Source: Caryophanales bacterium UBA2753 (GTDB taxonomy: Bacteria > Bacillota_I > Bacilli_A > RFN20 > CAG-826). Taken from it: DNA of 64,000 nt. Shown in pieces: positions 52,616-60,423 of the stretch. Made by a program: the position numbers and the translations under genes. The stretch lies in the NCBI GenBank assembly GCA_002353275.1, contig DEJH01000041.1, positions 1 to 64,000 of the forward strand. The letters run 5' to 3'. Every line of letters begins with the position of its first letter. Position 1 is the first letter of the stretch. The notes under the pieces are model-generated. The model did not search any database. It worked only from the letters and a program-made list of their open reading frames with translations, and was not told the origin of the DNA.

Positions 52616-52957
52616 TCACTTACTCTCTAAACACGATTCAAACAATTCTTTTAATTCGTATATGTCCTTACTAATTACTTCGTAAACAGTTGTGTAATCA
52701 GTAGCGCCATATTCATGAACAATTCCGTTTCTAAATCCGACTATATCTCCCCATGGAATATGTTCGTACTTCTTCTTAAAATCTTCAGACAATTGATTTA
52801 TATGCTCTATCATCTGTTGAAGTCTAAACATTGTCGCATCAATGGTTTTAATGTCACTAATGAATTCTTCAAAGGATAATCCTTTCGTGTAATTGATAAT
52901 CGCATATAGCTCAATTAAGGATTTCTCGACATAATACGAATCGTCTTTGCTACCCAT
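52616..52957 (-). CDS. hepT: HepT-family HEPN ribonuclease toxin
   Basis: A 113-residue all-helical HEPN protein with the exact RX4HXY toxin motif: Arg76-NGIV-His81-Glu-Tyr83. HEPN toxins of this type cleave RNA as dimers. In the characterised HepT/MntA pair the antitoxin adds AMP to the motif Tyr. The gene overlaps the end of mntA by 8 nt, downstream of it, as expected for the pair. Confidence 0.9.
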   Translation of the reverse strand: MGSKDDSYYVEKSLIELYAIINYTKGLSFEEFISDIKTIDATMFRLQQMIEHINQLSEDFKKKYEHIPWGDIVGFRNGIVHEYGATDYTTVYEVISKDIYELKELFESCLESK

Positions 52958-53429
52958 ATATTTTTATACCTCCTTTCATTATTTCGTTAACTAAGTCGAT
53001 ATTGTTATTAAGTTCACTACTTCTAATGAGATCAACTTTTTTGTGGAGTGATTTTCTTAATTTCTCGATTAATCCAATAAACTCTAATCCTTGTAATTTG
53101 GAAGAAACATAGAGATCAACATCACTCTTTTCATTAGCGGTTCCTTTAGAATAACTTCCAAACAAATAACAAAAATCAATCTTATCTTTGTATTCATCAT
53201 CAAATAGAGATGTAACAATATCTTTAATATCTTTAATTGATAAAAGTCCTTTTTCTTCTGTTATCTCACATTTTTCCGCTAAAGCATCGATAAAAGCTTT
53301 TCTCTTAAAACTATCGCCATATTCATTATCACTTTCATATCTACGATAAGTTCTAACTGGAATATCAATCATTGTTGCAGCGTCGATTTGAGATAACCCA
53401 TATTTTTCTCTAATTTCTTTTAGTTCCAT
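52950..53429 (-). CDS. mntA: MntA nucleotidyltransferase antitoxin with N-terminal HTH
   Basis: A 159-residue protein. Residues 1-55 form an XRE-type HTH (LKEIREKYGLSQIDAATMI, PVRTYRRYE). Residues 65-159 form a minimal nucleotidyltransferase with GSX10DXD (Gly91-Ser92, Asp103, Asp105). MntA AMPylates HepT to silence it. The added HTH is unusual for MntA and would allow direct autoregulation. Start at MELKEIRE was chosen; upstream in-frame codons lie in the operator region. Confidence 0.9.
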   Translation of the reverse strand: MELKEIREKYGLSQIDAATMIDIPVRTYRRYESDNEYGDSFKRKAFIDALAEKCEITEEKGLLSIKDIKDIVTSLFDDEYKDKIDFCYLFGSYSKGTANEKSDVDLYVSSKLQGLEFIGLIEKLRKSLHKKVDLIRSSELNNNIDLVNEIMKGGIKIYG

Positions 53430-53460
53430 AATTGTTTTCCCAATATCAATATACCATCGT

Positions 53461-53529
53461 TGTCCTCTTAATAAAAGAGAAAAGGGACAATTTGTCCTCA
53501 TTGTTTTAGTTTAAGAGGACAAATTGGAC
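53461..53529. promoter_or_regulatory. operator cluster of mntA-hepT
   Basis: TGTCCTCTTAA (53461-53471) and its inverted copy TTAAGAGGACA (53511-53521) flank a GGACAA-T-TTGTCC palindrome (53485-53497). A further half site AAATTGGAC follows to 53529. Three GGACAA elements lie immediately upstream of the HTH-antitoxin gene. Confidence 0.65.
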
Positions 53530-53536
53530 TATCACC

Positions 53537-54436
53537 TTAAATATGAATATCTCCATGTAAAATATTTTGAATATCTTCTTTAACAGAGTGAATATCACTA
53601 TTAGATAATAATGGGATAATCTTCTGTATTTGATTTGGCGTTTTGTTCCACCACTCAAGTTTTTCTAATAACTCAATCATTTCATCATCAAATCTTTTTC
53701 TGATTACTTTAGCAGGATTACCGACCACTACTGAATATGGAGGAATATCGCTCGCCACTACCGCGTTAGCGCCAATAATGCATCCATCCCCAACTTGTAC
53801 CCCTGGTAAAAATGTCACATTTTGACCAATCCATACATCATTACCAATAACAGTATCGCCTTTATAAGGCAAATCTTCTTTTTTGGTTGCTTCTTGTTTC
53901 CAACCATTAAAGATATAAAAAGGATAAGTAGAGACTGAATTCATTTGGTGATTCGCTCCATTCATAATAAATTCAACACCTCTACCAATTTGGCAGAACT
54001 TGCCAATGATTAACTTATCTCCAATAAAATCATAATGATGAGTAACATGCCTTTGGAAATTCTGACCATCAAAATATGTATATTCACCAACTTGGATGTT
54101 TGGAACACCCATAAGAGTTGGTTTTACGTATACAACACTTTCATCTTTTGATTTAAGTGGATGTATCCTTCTCCAATCTGGTTTATCAGCTTTTTCAGCT
54201 CTAAACATTAAATCATCAGTTTCTCGATCAGATAAATCTAAGAACTCATTTGCATTAACATCAAATTCAAGAATTAACTTAATGACTTTGTCAAAAGACA
54301 TATCAGTTAATCCTGTTTCAAGCTTATTAATCATTGATTTATGAGTGTACCCTAAAGCCTCCGCAAATTGTTGCTGAGACATGTTGTTTTCTAAACGAAT
54401 CTTTTTGATTCTATCTCCTAATACTTTGTACGCCAT
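53537..54436 (-). CDS. Vat-type acetyltransferase fused to XRE HTH
   Basis: A 299-residue fusion. Residues 6-62 are an XRE HTH (NNMSQQQFAEALGYTHKSMINKLE). Residues 85-295 are a hexapeptide-repeat (left-handed beta-helix) xenobiotic acetyltransferase of the Vat/XAT type with catalytic His163 in GANHQMNSVSTYPF, then GDTVIGNDVWIGQNV, GCIIGANAVVASDIPPYSVVVGNPAKVI. Vat enzymes acetylate streptogramins; related XATs use other acceptors. Start at MAYKVLGDR is supported by AAAGGAAC 3 nt upstream. The HTH probably binds the TCGAATTCGA palindromes just upstream. Confidence 0.85.
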   Translation of the reverse strand: MAYKVLGDRIKKIRLENNMSQQQFAEALGYTHKSMINKLETGLTDMSFDKVIKLILEFDVNANEFLDLSDRETDDLMFRAEKADKPDWRRIHPLKSKDESVVYVKPTLMGVPNIQVGEYTYFDGQNFQRHVTHHYDFIGDKLIIGKFCQIGRGVEFIMNGANHQMNSVSTYPFYIFNGWKQEATKKEDLPYKGDTVIGNDVWIGQNVTFLPGVQVGDGCIIGANAVVASDIPPYSVVVGNPAKVIRKRFDDEMIELLEKLEWWNKTPNQIQKIIPLLSNSDIHSVKEDIQNILHGDIHI

Positions 54437-54454
54437 ATTGTTCCTTTCTAACCT

Positions 54455-54526
54455 GGTCGAATTCGACCACTTTAAACGCATCAAATTCGACGCGTTTAAT
54501 CTAATTTGCTCGAATTCGATCAAATT
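54455..54526. promoter_or_regulatory. palindromic operator cluster of HTH-Vat gene
   Basis: GGTCGAATTCGACC (54455-54468) is a perfect 14-bp palindrome. AAACGC/GCGTTT (54474-54497) encloses a half site AAATTCGA. AATTTG-C-TCGAATTCGA-T-CAAATT (54503-54526) is a 24-bp near-perfect palindrome. All share TCGAATTCGA or half of it. Confidence 0.75.
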
Positions 54527-54707
54527 AACCGTATTTTTCTATAAGCGGCTTAAATCTTTGTAATTTGACACGATATCCAACAGAAATAATAATATCCAAA
54601 CTATAAAATTTATGTGTCCTAACAATTGTTCTTTTACCTTCCAATTGAACTTGTGCATTTTTTGCACATGTTGATTGTTCATTATAGACACTATTATCAC
54701 TTTCATT
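54525..54707 (-). pseudogene. RhuM-family remnant
   Basis: A 60-codon minus-strand frame closed by TAG immediately upstream and lacking a start. It reads NESDNSVYNEQSTCAKNAQV, then EGKRTIVRTHKFYSLDIIIS and VGYRV, the hallmark of virulence RhuM proteins (STCAK-AQV, R-FY-LD-IISVGYRV). It lacks the N-terminal part and diverges right after VGYRV, so it is a decayed internal fragment. The rest of the 54437-54835 gap holds operators and a terminator. Confidence 0.75.
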
Positions 54708-54757
54708 CTACTTTAAATTTAATTAATATTCTACGAATTAATGAAGTATTTTGGATA

Positions 54758-54812
54758 TATAAAAAAGACTTAATGATCACATCTTATGATCTTTAGGTCT
54801 TTATTATTTTAT
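54758..54812 (-). terminator. terminator of superoxide reductase gene
   Basis: Minus strand AAAGACCTAA...TTAAGTCTTT stem followed by TTTTATAT. A second hairpin GTGCA-TTTTTT-TGCAC lies between it and the stop codon, and the same GTGCATTTTTTGCAC string also occurs in the RhuM remnant at about 54652. Confidence 0.65.
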
Positions 54813-54835
54813 ATGTGCATTTTTTGCACACATGC

Positions 54836-55207
54836 TTATTTTGTCGCGTATAGCCCGTGTAAATTACAGTGTTCCACAACACGGATTACTTTCTCTCCTT
54901 CAAGAAGAGCGAACTTCACTACTGGTTCTTCTCCTGGTTTTAATACTTTTCTTTGATTACCAAAGTTAGTTTCAATAGCGATCCATTCAATATAATGATT
55001 CTCCATCATTGGATGCTTCACTTCTCCAACAGTAACAGTAACAACATTATCTTTTACTTCATATACTGGAACATGTTTCTCTACCGCTCCATCAGAAGTA
55101 TTAGGAATCATTTCACTCATTGGTTCACCACAACAAATAGTAGGTACGTTTCTTTCATTAACAATCGCGATAATCTTCCCACAGTGTCTACATTTAAAAA
55201 ATTTCAT
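54836..55207 (-). CDS. dfx: desulfoferrodoxin (superoxide reductase)
   Basis: A 123-residue two-domain enzyme. The N-terminal desulforedoxin-type Fe(Cys)4 site uses Cys6, Cys9, Cys25 and Cys26 (CRHC, CCGEPM). The C-terminal reductase centre uses Glu44-Lys45-His46, His66, His72, Cys115 and His118 (EKHVPV, HPMMENHYIEWI, CNLHGL). Reduces superoxide to peroxide, typical of anaerobes. Strong AAGGAGG ribosome site. The leader is preceded by two large hairpins. Confidence 0.96.
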   Translation of the reverse strand: MKFFKCRHCGKIIAIVNERNVPTICCGEPMSEMIPNTSDGAVEKHVPVYEVKDNVVTVTVGEVKHPMMENHYIEWIAIETNFGNQRKVLKPGEEPVVKFALLEGEKVIRVVEHCNLHGLYATK

Positions 55208-55253
55208 AGTCGCCTCCTTATATATCCTTATATTCTTATATTAATATATGTAT

Positions 55254-55330
55254 CCCTTATTAGAAAACACTTAAATATGAAATAAGTGTCCTCTAATAAA
55301 GGGAGCTACCCTTCAATATAGGTAGCTCAC
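55254..55330. repeat. two adjacent large hairpins between surface gene and dfx
   Basis: CCCTTATTAGA (55254-55264) pairs with TCTAATAAAGGG (55292-55303), with inner ACACTTA/TAAGTGT. Directly after it GAGCTACC/GGTAGCTC (about 55304-55328) forms a second stem. The latter may terminate the big upstream gene on the minus strand. The former overlaps the dfx promoter region. Confidence 0.6.
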
Positions 55331-55346
55331 CAATTATTGTGTTTTA

Positions 55347-58300
55347 TTAGTCTTCTTTCTTTTTACGGAGTAAGAAGTAACCACCGATTGCAATCGCTGC
55401 AATACCAACAGTGACAATCACGATGATTGAGGTGTTAGTGGTTTGAGTAGAAATGACATTGAGCATGATACGACCATTACCAACAGGTGATGGACTTCTG
55501 TTCATAAAGTCACTTGAAATAAGCACTGGATCCACTCCACCAACAAAGTATTTGCCAACGATATAATCGTATCTGGCAACACATTCAGTAATTGTTGCAG
55601 ATACTCCTTCAGCGTTCTTTGCAAATTTCGCTTGATCTGTAGTACTTAATTTGTCATATTCGGCTTTAAGTAACGCCCAAGTCCAACGAGTATCGCCCTC
55701 TTTGAAGTTGAATGTTGGTTTGCTTGTTCCTGCTTGAGTACATGAAATAGCACCAAGGAATGTTGAAGCAAAGCTTGTGGCCTCATCTCCAACATATAAC
55801 ACAGCAATTGATTTAACACCATACTTTGAACTATCTTGTGTACCACTAATTGTAATTGTGATTGCACCAGAAGCGTTACCACTAAAATTATATGTCGTAA
55901 CAGCGCCAACTAAAGATGTTGATTTCGAACAGGTAAAGCTACTAGATCCCACTTGTACAGAAATATCAGAGCCTTCAGTATTTGACATAGCTTCAACAAC
56001 GACATTTTTAATAATTCTTTCTTCATCGGCTGGTGTAGTTAATGTTAATGAACTAACTTTGTCATTGTTTGAACCGTAGTTGATACCAAATACTTCGCTA
56101 AATGCGTTTTCTGAAGCATTAGCCTCTATTGTCCATTCAACACCATCAGCAGCTGTTGCTGATCCGTTACATTTTTCTGTAAATTCCATAATAGAGGCTT
56201 CTTTTGAGTGATCTCCAACAGTAACTGTAAATGTTGTTGCAAGATAAATATGTCCTGCATCTTCTTTTTTTGTAACTGAAATTGTTACTCTTCCATAACC
56301 AGTAGGCTGAACTCTATTATCGTTAGTAATTGAGGCGATGTATGAGTCTTCACTAGTTAATGAATATCCAGTTACAGCAGATGTACCATCAGTGATCGTT
56401 GGAGTTGCAACACCATCAGCGACATCTAGATTCATATTTGAAGCAGCTAGTTGAACTTTTGGTTTATCGGAAACCTCAAAAGTAACAGTAATGTTTTGTA
56501 CTTTGTCTGTTCCAGATGAGCTAACAATCGAGAAATATTTGCCTCCTACAGTTGTTGATTCTGTTGGATGTTCACTATTTCCGTAATAATTTGTGAAACT
56601 TCCTTGCAAAACGGTGTCATTGTATGAAATACCTGTAATTGTTCCAGGTATTTCAGTGGTGTTATACAAATAACCAACTGGACTTCCTTTAAATTGCATA
56701 GAAAGTGTACCGCTTGTATTGTTTTTTATAACATTACTTGTTCTCCAACTAATATCAATTGAATCATGGTTGGTACAAGTGGCTTTTGAAGTCTTTATCG
56801 CGTTATCTTCGTCACCATATGAACTCTTGGTCAAATCAGAATAAGACATTGTAAAAGTATATACTAATTTTGGAGCCTCAACTTCACCACTAACAGAATT
56901 ATTTGTTAATGGGGTGGCACTTCCTGGGATAGTAGATTTCTTTGTCGCTGTAACAGAAACAGTACAAGATCCGGCAGTAGAAGGAATTGTTGTACTTGAT
57001 GATAAATCAACATACGCCTTAACATTTTGTCCAGTTGATCCAGACAAAGTTCCTGTAACGGTTAAATTACTATAATCCCAATCTGTAGAACCGGCATCAG
57101 AAATCGATGCAGTAACGGTTCCACCAATAGCTGTAATAGCATCTAATGATTTAGACCATTCAGCATAAAGAGTAACATCGCTAGAAATTGTGAACGTTGC
57201 TGAACCACTCGCAGCGTAATGAGTTCCTTCACCATCGTTTTGAGTGTTCCAACCAGTAAATGTATAGTCAGTTTTGACTAACGATCCTGTGTTTGCTTTT
57301 ACAGTAACTGTTTCGCCACTAGAATATGCTGTGTCATCTGTAGGAACGTCACCTCCAGTAGCTCCGTTTGCGTTATAAGTGACCGTACAAGTGGTAGCGG
57401 TTGTTTTATAATTTACAGTTAGTTTCTGCAAATAATATCTTTTAGTCGATGTGACAGTAAAAGAAGTTTGCTCTGTAGAACTAAACGTTACGTCGTGTTT
57501 AGTGAAACTGGAATCGCTACTGGTAGAAAAACTACCTTGAGATTCGCTGTTAGCCGTTACTGTAACAGTTACATTATCAGTACCATATATTTTTGTTGTT
57601 AAGCTAACACTTTCAATTTCAACATCCTTGTTACTAATTTGTGTAGGAATAGATACAGTAAATGTTCCTCCTCCACCACTAGCTCCCAATTTAAGCGTTT
57701 TATTATCTTGTGGATAGACTCTATTCATGTCGCTAAAAGTCAAATTGCTGTCAATTGTGTAATGATAGTCTTCTTTCAGAGCGGTATCACTAGTAATCGC
57801 TGAGCTGCTACCACTATCTCCACCTGACGTTGTTCCAAAAACCGCATCTAAAGAGGATGGCTCCGCAGCGCCACATCTCGTGCAAATACCATTTACATAG
57901 TTATGCCCTAACGCAGATGATTCGTCTTCGTGTTTATGCTCGTGACATGTAGAACATTCGTAATCGGTATATCCGCCTTCTGTACATGTTGCTTCATGGA
58001 TTGTTCCTGAACCCCATGAGTGCCCTAATGCAGGAATTGCTTCAACAAGTTCATATCCGCATTTAGAACATGTTTTTTTATGTGACCCAGCTTCTGTACA
58101 TGTTGCTGCTTGAGTTACTACCCAATCTCCATATGTATGTTCACATGCAGCGGATACTTTCCAAACATAATAATTAGGGTAACTTGACAAGTTAGATGTT
58201 GAATAGAATTTAATGTTGTTCCCATTCTTACCCAGAAATCTGTTGCTTGAATTGTATAAAACGCCAGTAGTGCTGCCAGTTCCTTTACCAACATGTAAGT

Positions 58301-58670
58301 TAGAACCGCTTGCTCCATGACCAAAAGTAGCACCATTATTACCTGTAGCAGTAACATAAACATCCCCGTTTTTTAAAGTAAACGTGTCTGTAGATTTTGT
58401 TACACTATAAACAATCCACTCGGATTCAGTCGTAGATGTAGCAACACTTGAAGTACTACTAATTCCAGATGATGGGCTGTTATTCGCCATTTGTGCAAGA
58501 ACAACATTATCACCAGTTGACAAGTCACTAATAGAGCTTACTTTCGTGTAAGTGTTTGTTAAAGCATATGATGCTTTCACATCACTATTACTTCCAATAG
58601 CGACACCCACTCCAATTGCCATAGCGATACCGACGAAAGCCGTGGCAATCTTTGTAAATAATTTGTTCAT
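55347..58670 (-). CDS. giant secreted surface protein with Cys repeats, InlB repeat and C-terminal anchor helix
   Basis: A 1107-residue protein. Signal peptide (about 1-35), a beta-rich region, two to three CxxC repeats (ATCTEAGSHKKTCSKCG, ATCTEGGYTDYECSTCH, GICTRCGA) at about 180-270, one InlB-type repeat (YNANGATGG...GWNTQNDGEG) around 430-505, then Ig-like/bacterial adhesion-type repeats. It ends in a hydrophobic helix with LLRKKKED. No LPXTG. Start at MNKLFTKIA follows AAGGAGAGAG by 4 nt; 18 upstream in-frame codons lack a ribosome site. The CxxC repeat type is shared with the lipoprotein at 39.2 kb. Surface display likely; ligand unknown. Confidence 0.8.
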   Translation of the reverse strand: MNKLFTKIATAFVGIAMAIGVGVAIGSNSDVKASYALTNTYTKVSSISDLSTGDNVVLAQMANNSPSSGISSTSSVATSTTESEWIVYSVTKSTDTFTLKNGDVYVTATGNNGATFGHGASGSNLHVGKGTGSTTGVLYNSSNRFLGKNGNNIKFYSTSNLSSYPNYYVWKVSAACEHTYGDWVVTQAATCTEAGSHKKTCSKCGYELVEAIPALGHSWGSGTIHEATCTEGGYTDYECSTCHEHKHEDESSALGHNYVNGICTRCGAAEPSSLDAVFGTTSGGDSGSSSAITSDTALKEDYHYTIDSNLTFSDMNRVYPQDNKTLKLGASGGGGTFTVSIPTQISNKDVEIESVSLTTKIYGTDNVTVTVTANSESQGSFSTSSDSSFTKHDVTFSSTEQTSFTVTSTKRYYLQKLTVNYKTTATTCTVTYNANGATGGDVPTDDTAYSSGETVTVKANTGSLVKTDYTFTGWNTQNDGEGTHYAASGSATFTISSDVTLYAEWSKSLDAITAIGGTVTASISDAGSTDWDYSNLTVTGTLSGSTGQNVKAYVDLSSSTTIPSTAGSCTVSVTATKKSTIPGSATPLTNNSVSGEVEAPKLVYTFTMSYSDLTKSSYGDEDNAIKTSKATCTNHDSIDISWRTSNVIKNNTSGTLSMQFKGSPVGYLYNTTEIPGTITGISYNDTVLQGSFTNYYGNSEHPTESTTVGGKYFSIVSSSGTDKVQNITVTFEVSDKPKVQLAASNMNLDVADGVATPTITDGTSAVTGYSLTSEDSYIASITNDNRVQPTGYGRVTISVTKKEDAGHIYLATTFTVTVGDHSKEASIMEFTEKCNGSATAADGVEWTIEANASENAFSEVFGINYGSNNDKVSSLTLTTPADEERIIKNVVVEAMSNTEGSDISVQVGSSSFTCSKSTSLVGAVTTYNFSGNASGAITITISGTQDSSKYGVKSIAVLYVGDEATSFASTFLGAISCTQAGTSKPTFNFKEGDTRWTWALLKAEYDKLSTTDQAKFAKNAEGVSATITECVARYDYIVGKYFVGGVDPVLISSDFMNRSPSPVGNGRIMLNVISTQTTNTSIIVIVTVGIAAIAIGGYFLLRKKKED

Positions 58671-58695
58671 AATCTCTCTCCTTTCCATTTTCCTC

Positions 58696-58769
58696 CTAGT
58701 CATTACTAGTGAGGTTATAAACAAAATATTCGATTGATTTACTCTGTTAGTTAGAGCAAGCGATCAATC
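58696..58769. repeat. inverted repeats in leader of giant surface gene
   Basis: CTAGT-CATT-ACTAG (58696-58709), and GATTGAT (58732-58738) with ATCAATC (58763-58769) enclosing CTCT/AGAG. All lie upstream of the minus-strand gene. Confidence 0.5.
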
Positions 58770-58902
58770 AACATGAGAGATTATGAATAACATATTTTGG
58801 CCATTAACATGTTTACACATCTCAACAAACACATTGAACGATCCTTTTACACGTCACTAACGCATAAATAATCAATAATATATTAATACATACGCGAGCA
58901 TA

Positions 58903-58974
58903 TATGCACTTAGGGGGTGCATACACGTAAGCAAAGTAATGATGAAATGTAATTTTATTTATGCACCCCCTAAG
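58903..58974. promoter_or_regulatory. 15-bp inverted repeat with GC-rich core at NUMOD gene promoter
   Basis: CTTAGGGGGTGCATA (58909-58923) is exactly inverted at 58960-58974 across 36 nt. The left arm overlaps a second palindrome TATGCAC-N7-GTGCATA (58903-58923). It ends 8 nt before the -10 TATAAT (58982-58987) of the NUMOD gene. Its G/C run stands out in this AT-rich DNA. Confidence 0.7.
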
Positions 58975-58997
58975 ATAGGGTTATAATATATGTGAAT

Positions 58998-59408
58998 ATG
59001 AGTAAAATAAGACTCCATTATCGGAAATCTTTAATATATCAATATTCTCTTTCTGGAGAATTTATTAATAGCTACCCTAACTGTGTTATCGCTGGAAAAG
59101 AAAATTATTTATATCCTCGAGTAATTGAAAAATGTACCAGAGGAGAGCTTTTAAGCGCGGGTAATTTTATTTGGAGAAGAGTCTTACCTAATACCAGTAA
59201 AACTAAAATCAAAGTAGAGATAAAAGAAAATAAGAGAAGTTATTCTCCAATTAAAGTAAATCAATATGATTTAGATGGTCACTTCATTAAGTCGTATTCT
59301 TCGATTAATGAAGCGAGCAAAAATAATCATATTGATAATAAAAGTATTAGAGAAGTGATTAAGGGAAGACAAAGAAAAGCTGGTAACTTCATCTGGAAAA
59401 AAGGGTGA
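58998..59408 (+). CDS. stand-alone NUMOD1-like DNA-binding protein
   Basis: A 136-residue protein made of two similar modules: IYQYSLSGEFINSYPNC...SAGNFIWRR (about 10-58) and VNQYDLDGHFIKSYSSINEA...AGNFIWKKG (about 86-136). This is the NUMOD1 pattern (QYDLdGxFIkxYxSixeAxk...AGxFIW) normally appended to homing endonucleases. No GIY-YIG or HNH catalytic part is present. The ATG is 10 nt after TATAAT (leaderless-type). A GTG two codons earlier is less likely. The last 20 bp overlap the convergent gene. Confidence 0.75.
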   Translation: MSKIRLHYRKSLIYQYSLSGEFINSYPNCVIAGKENYLYPRVIEKCTRGELLSAGNFIWRRVLPNTSKTKIKVEIKENKRSYSPIKVNQYDLDGHFIKSYSSINEASKNNHIDNKSIREVIKGRQRKAGNFIWKKG

Positions 59409-60423
59409 TAACCTTTTCTTTTGCTCTCATCCATAGGAATTTATAAATCACATCGGTGATTTCTTTTTTTATTCCCTTGTTTAATAAATAAACATTTTCT
59501 TGAGTAACCACTAAAGTGGAATGACTATTAATCTTTTTAAAGAGTTCAAATACTTCTTCTTGTCCAAAATATCCGATTGGGAAGATAACAAGATCAGTGT
59601 TTTTATCCACTAGCTTATTAATAAGATTAATATTGACATCTCTTAAATCAACGCATATCGATAATAAAGACTGATTATTTTTCTTAGAGATGAAACAGTT
59701 TTCTTTCTCACTATATAGATAATCAGATTCATTAATCTCTCTTATATAATAAGAAAGATAATATAATCCTAAACATTGTCTTAACATTTTATTTGATTCA
59801 TCAAATAAATAAATATATGAATCAGGAAAAACTAATAAGGAGGAGAATATGTTCTCCTTAACATTAAATAATAATGAAAGTCGATGAATAGTGTCGAGTG
59901 AGGCTCCATTAAGAAAGGAATCACTACGGTAGTATTTACTAAGTGAGTGAGAATTAATTCCTAAAAGAAGAGCGACATCAGTGAGCTTAAACCCTTTCTT
60001 CTTGCATAGCTTCTTTAATAAAGCGGTCTCATTCACTTTTTTAACAAAGTCATTTTTCAGATTTGAGAAATCCATTTCATGGTAGATATCATATTTCTTA
60101 ATAAAGTTAGACAAAGGCCAATAAAGAAAGAGATATTCAAAACTACGATTAATCGATAAGAACAATTTGTAATATGATTCTCCTAAAAATAGAGAAAAGA
60201 AAGAAATATCCGCGTCATGAATTAGTTTGATTCTATATGTTTCTTCCACCACTCTTTCAATAGAAAGATTGATGTTATATTGATTATGTTCTAATTCGTT
60301 AATAAAAGAGGAAGAAACAATATGTTCTTCAATTGATTTATATGAATAACCGTTATCAAGTCCATAAGAGATTAAAGCGGCTAATTTATCAATGATATCT
60401 TTCTCGTAATATACTTTAATCAT
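59389..60423 (-). CDS. partner protein of ART-like locus 2, fused to XRE HTH
   Basis: A 344-residue protein. Residues 1-130 are helical with SLFLGESYYKLF and YDIYHEMDFSNL, spaced as in the 165-residue partner at locus 1 (32 residues between Gly and Tyr-His). Residues 140-195 are an XRE-type HTH (LLKKLCKKKGFKLTDVALLLGI, LSKYYR). The last 145 residues are unassigned. Its ATG overlaps the stop of the ART-like gene (ATGA), so they are coupled. Candidate antitoxin/autoregulator. Confidence 0.72.
   Translation of the reverse strand: MIKVYYEKDIIDKLAALISYGLDNGYSYKSIEEHIVSSSFINELEHNQYNINLSIERVVEETYRIKLIHDADISFFSLFLGESYYKLFLSINRSFEYLFLYWPLSNFIKKYDIYHEMDFSNLKNDFVKKVNETALLKKLCKKKGFKLTDVALLLGINSHSLSKYYRSDSFLNGASLDTIHRLSLLFNVKENIFSSLLVFPDSYIYLFDESNKMLRQCLGLYYLSYYIREINESDYLYSEKENCFISKKNNQSLLSICVDLRDVNINLINKLVDKNTDLVIFPIGYFGQEEVFELFKKINSHSTLVVTQENVYLLNKGIKKEITDVIYKFLWMRAKEKVITLFSR

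Noticed and set aside
54608..54625. A third copy of the WYL promoter motif (TGTGTCCTA)
   Set aside because: Only nine bases match, and they fall inside the RhuM remnant coding sequence with no promoter around.
53500..54800. Integrated mobile element with att sites
   Set aside because: The region is rich in toxin-type genes and a RhuM remnant, but no integrase, transposase or flanking direct repeat could be found.
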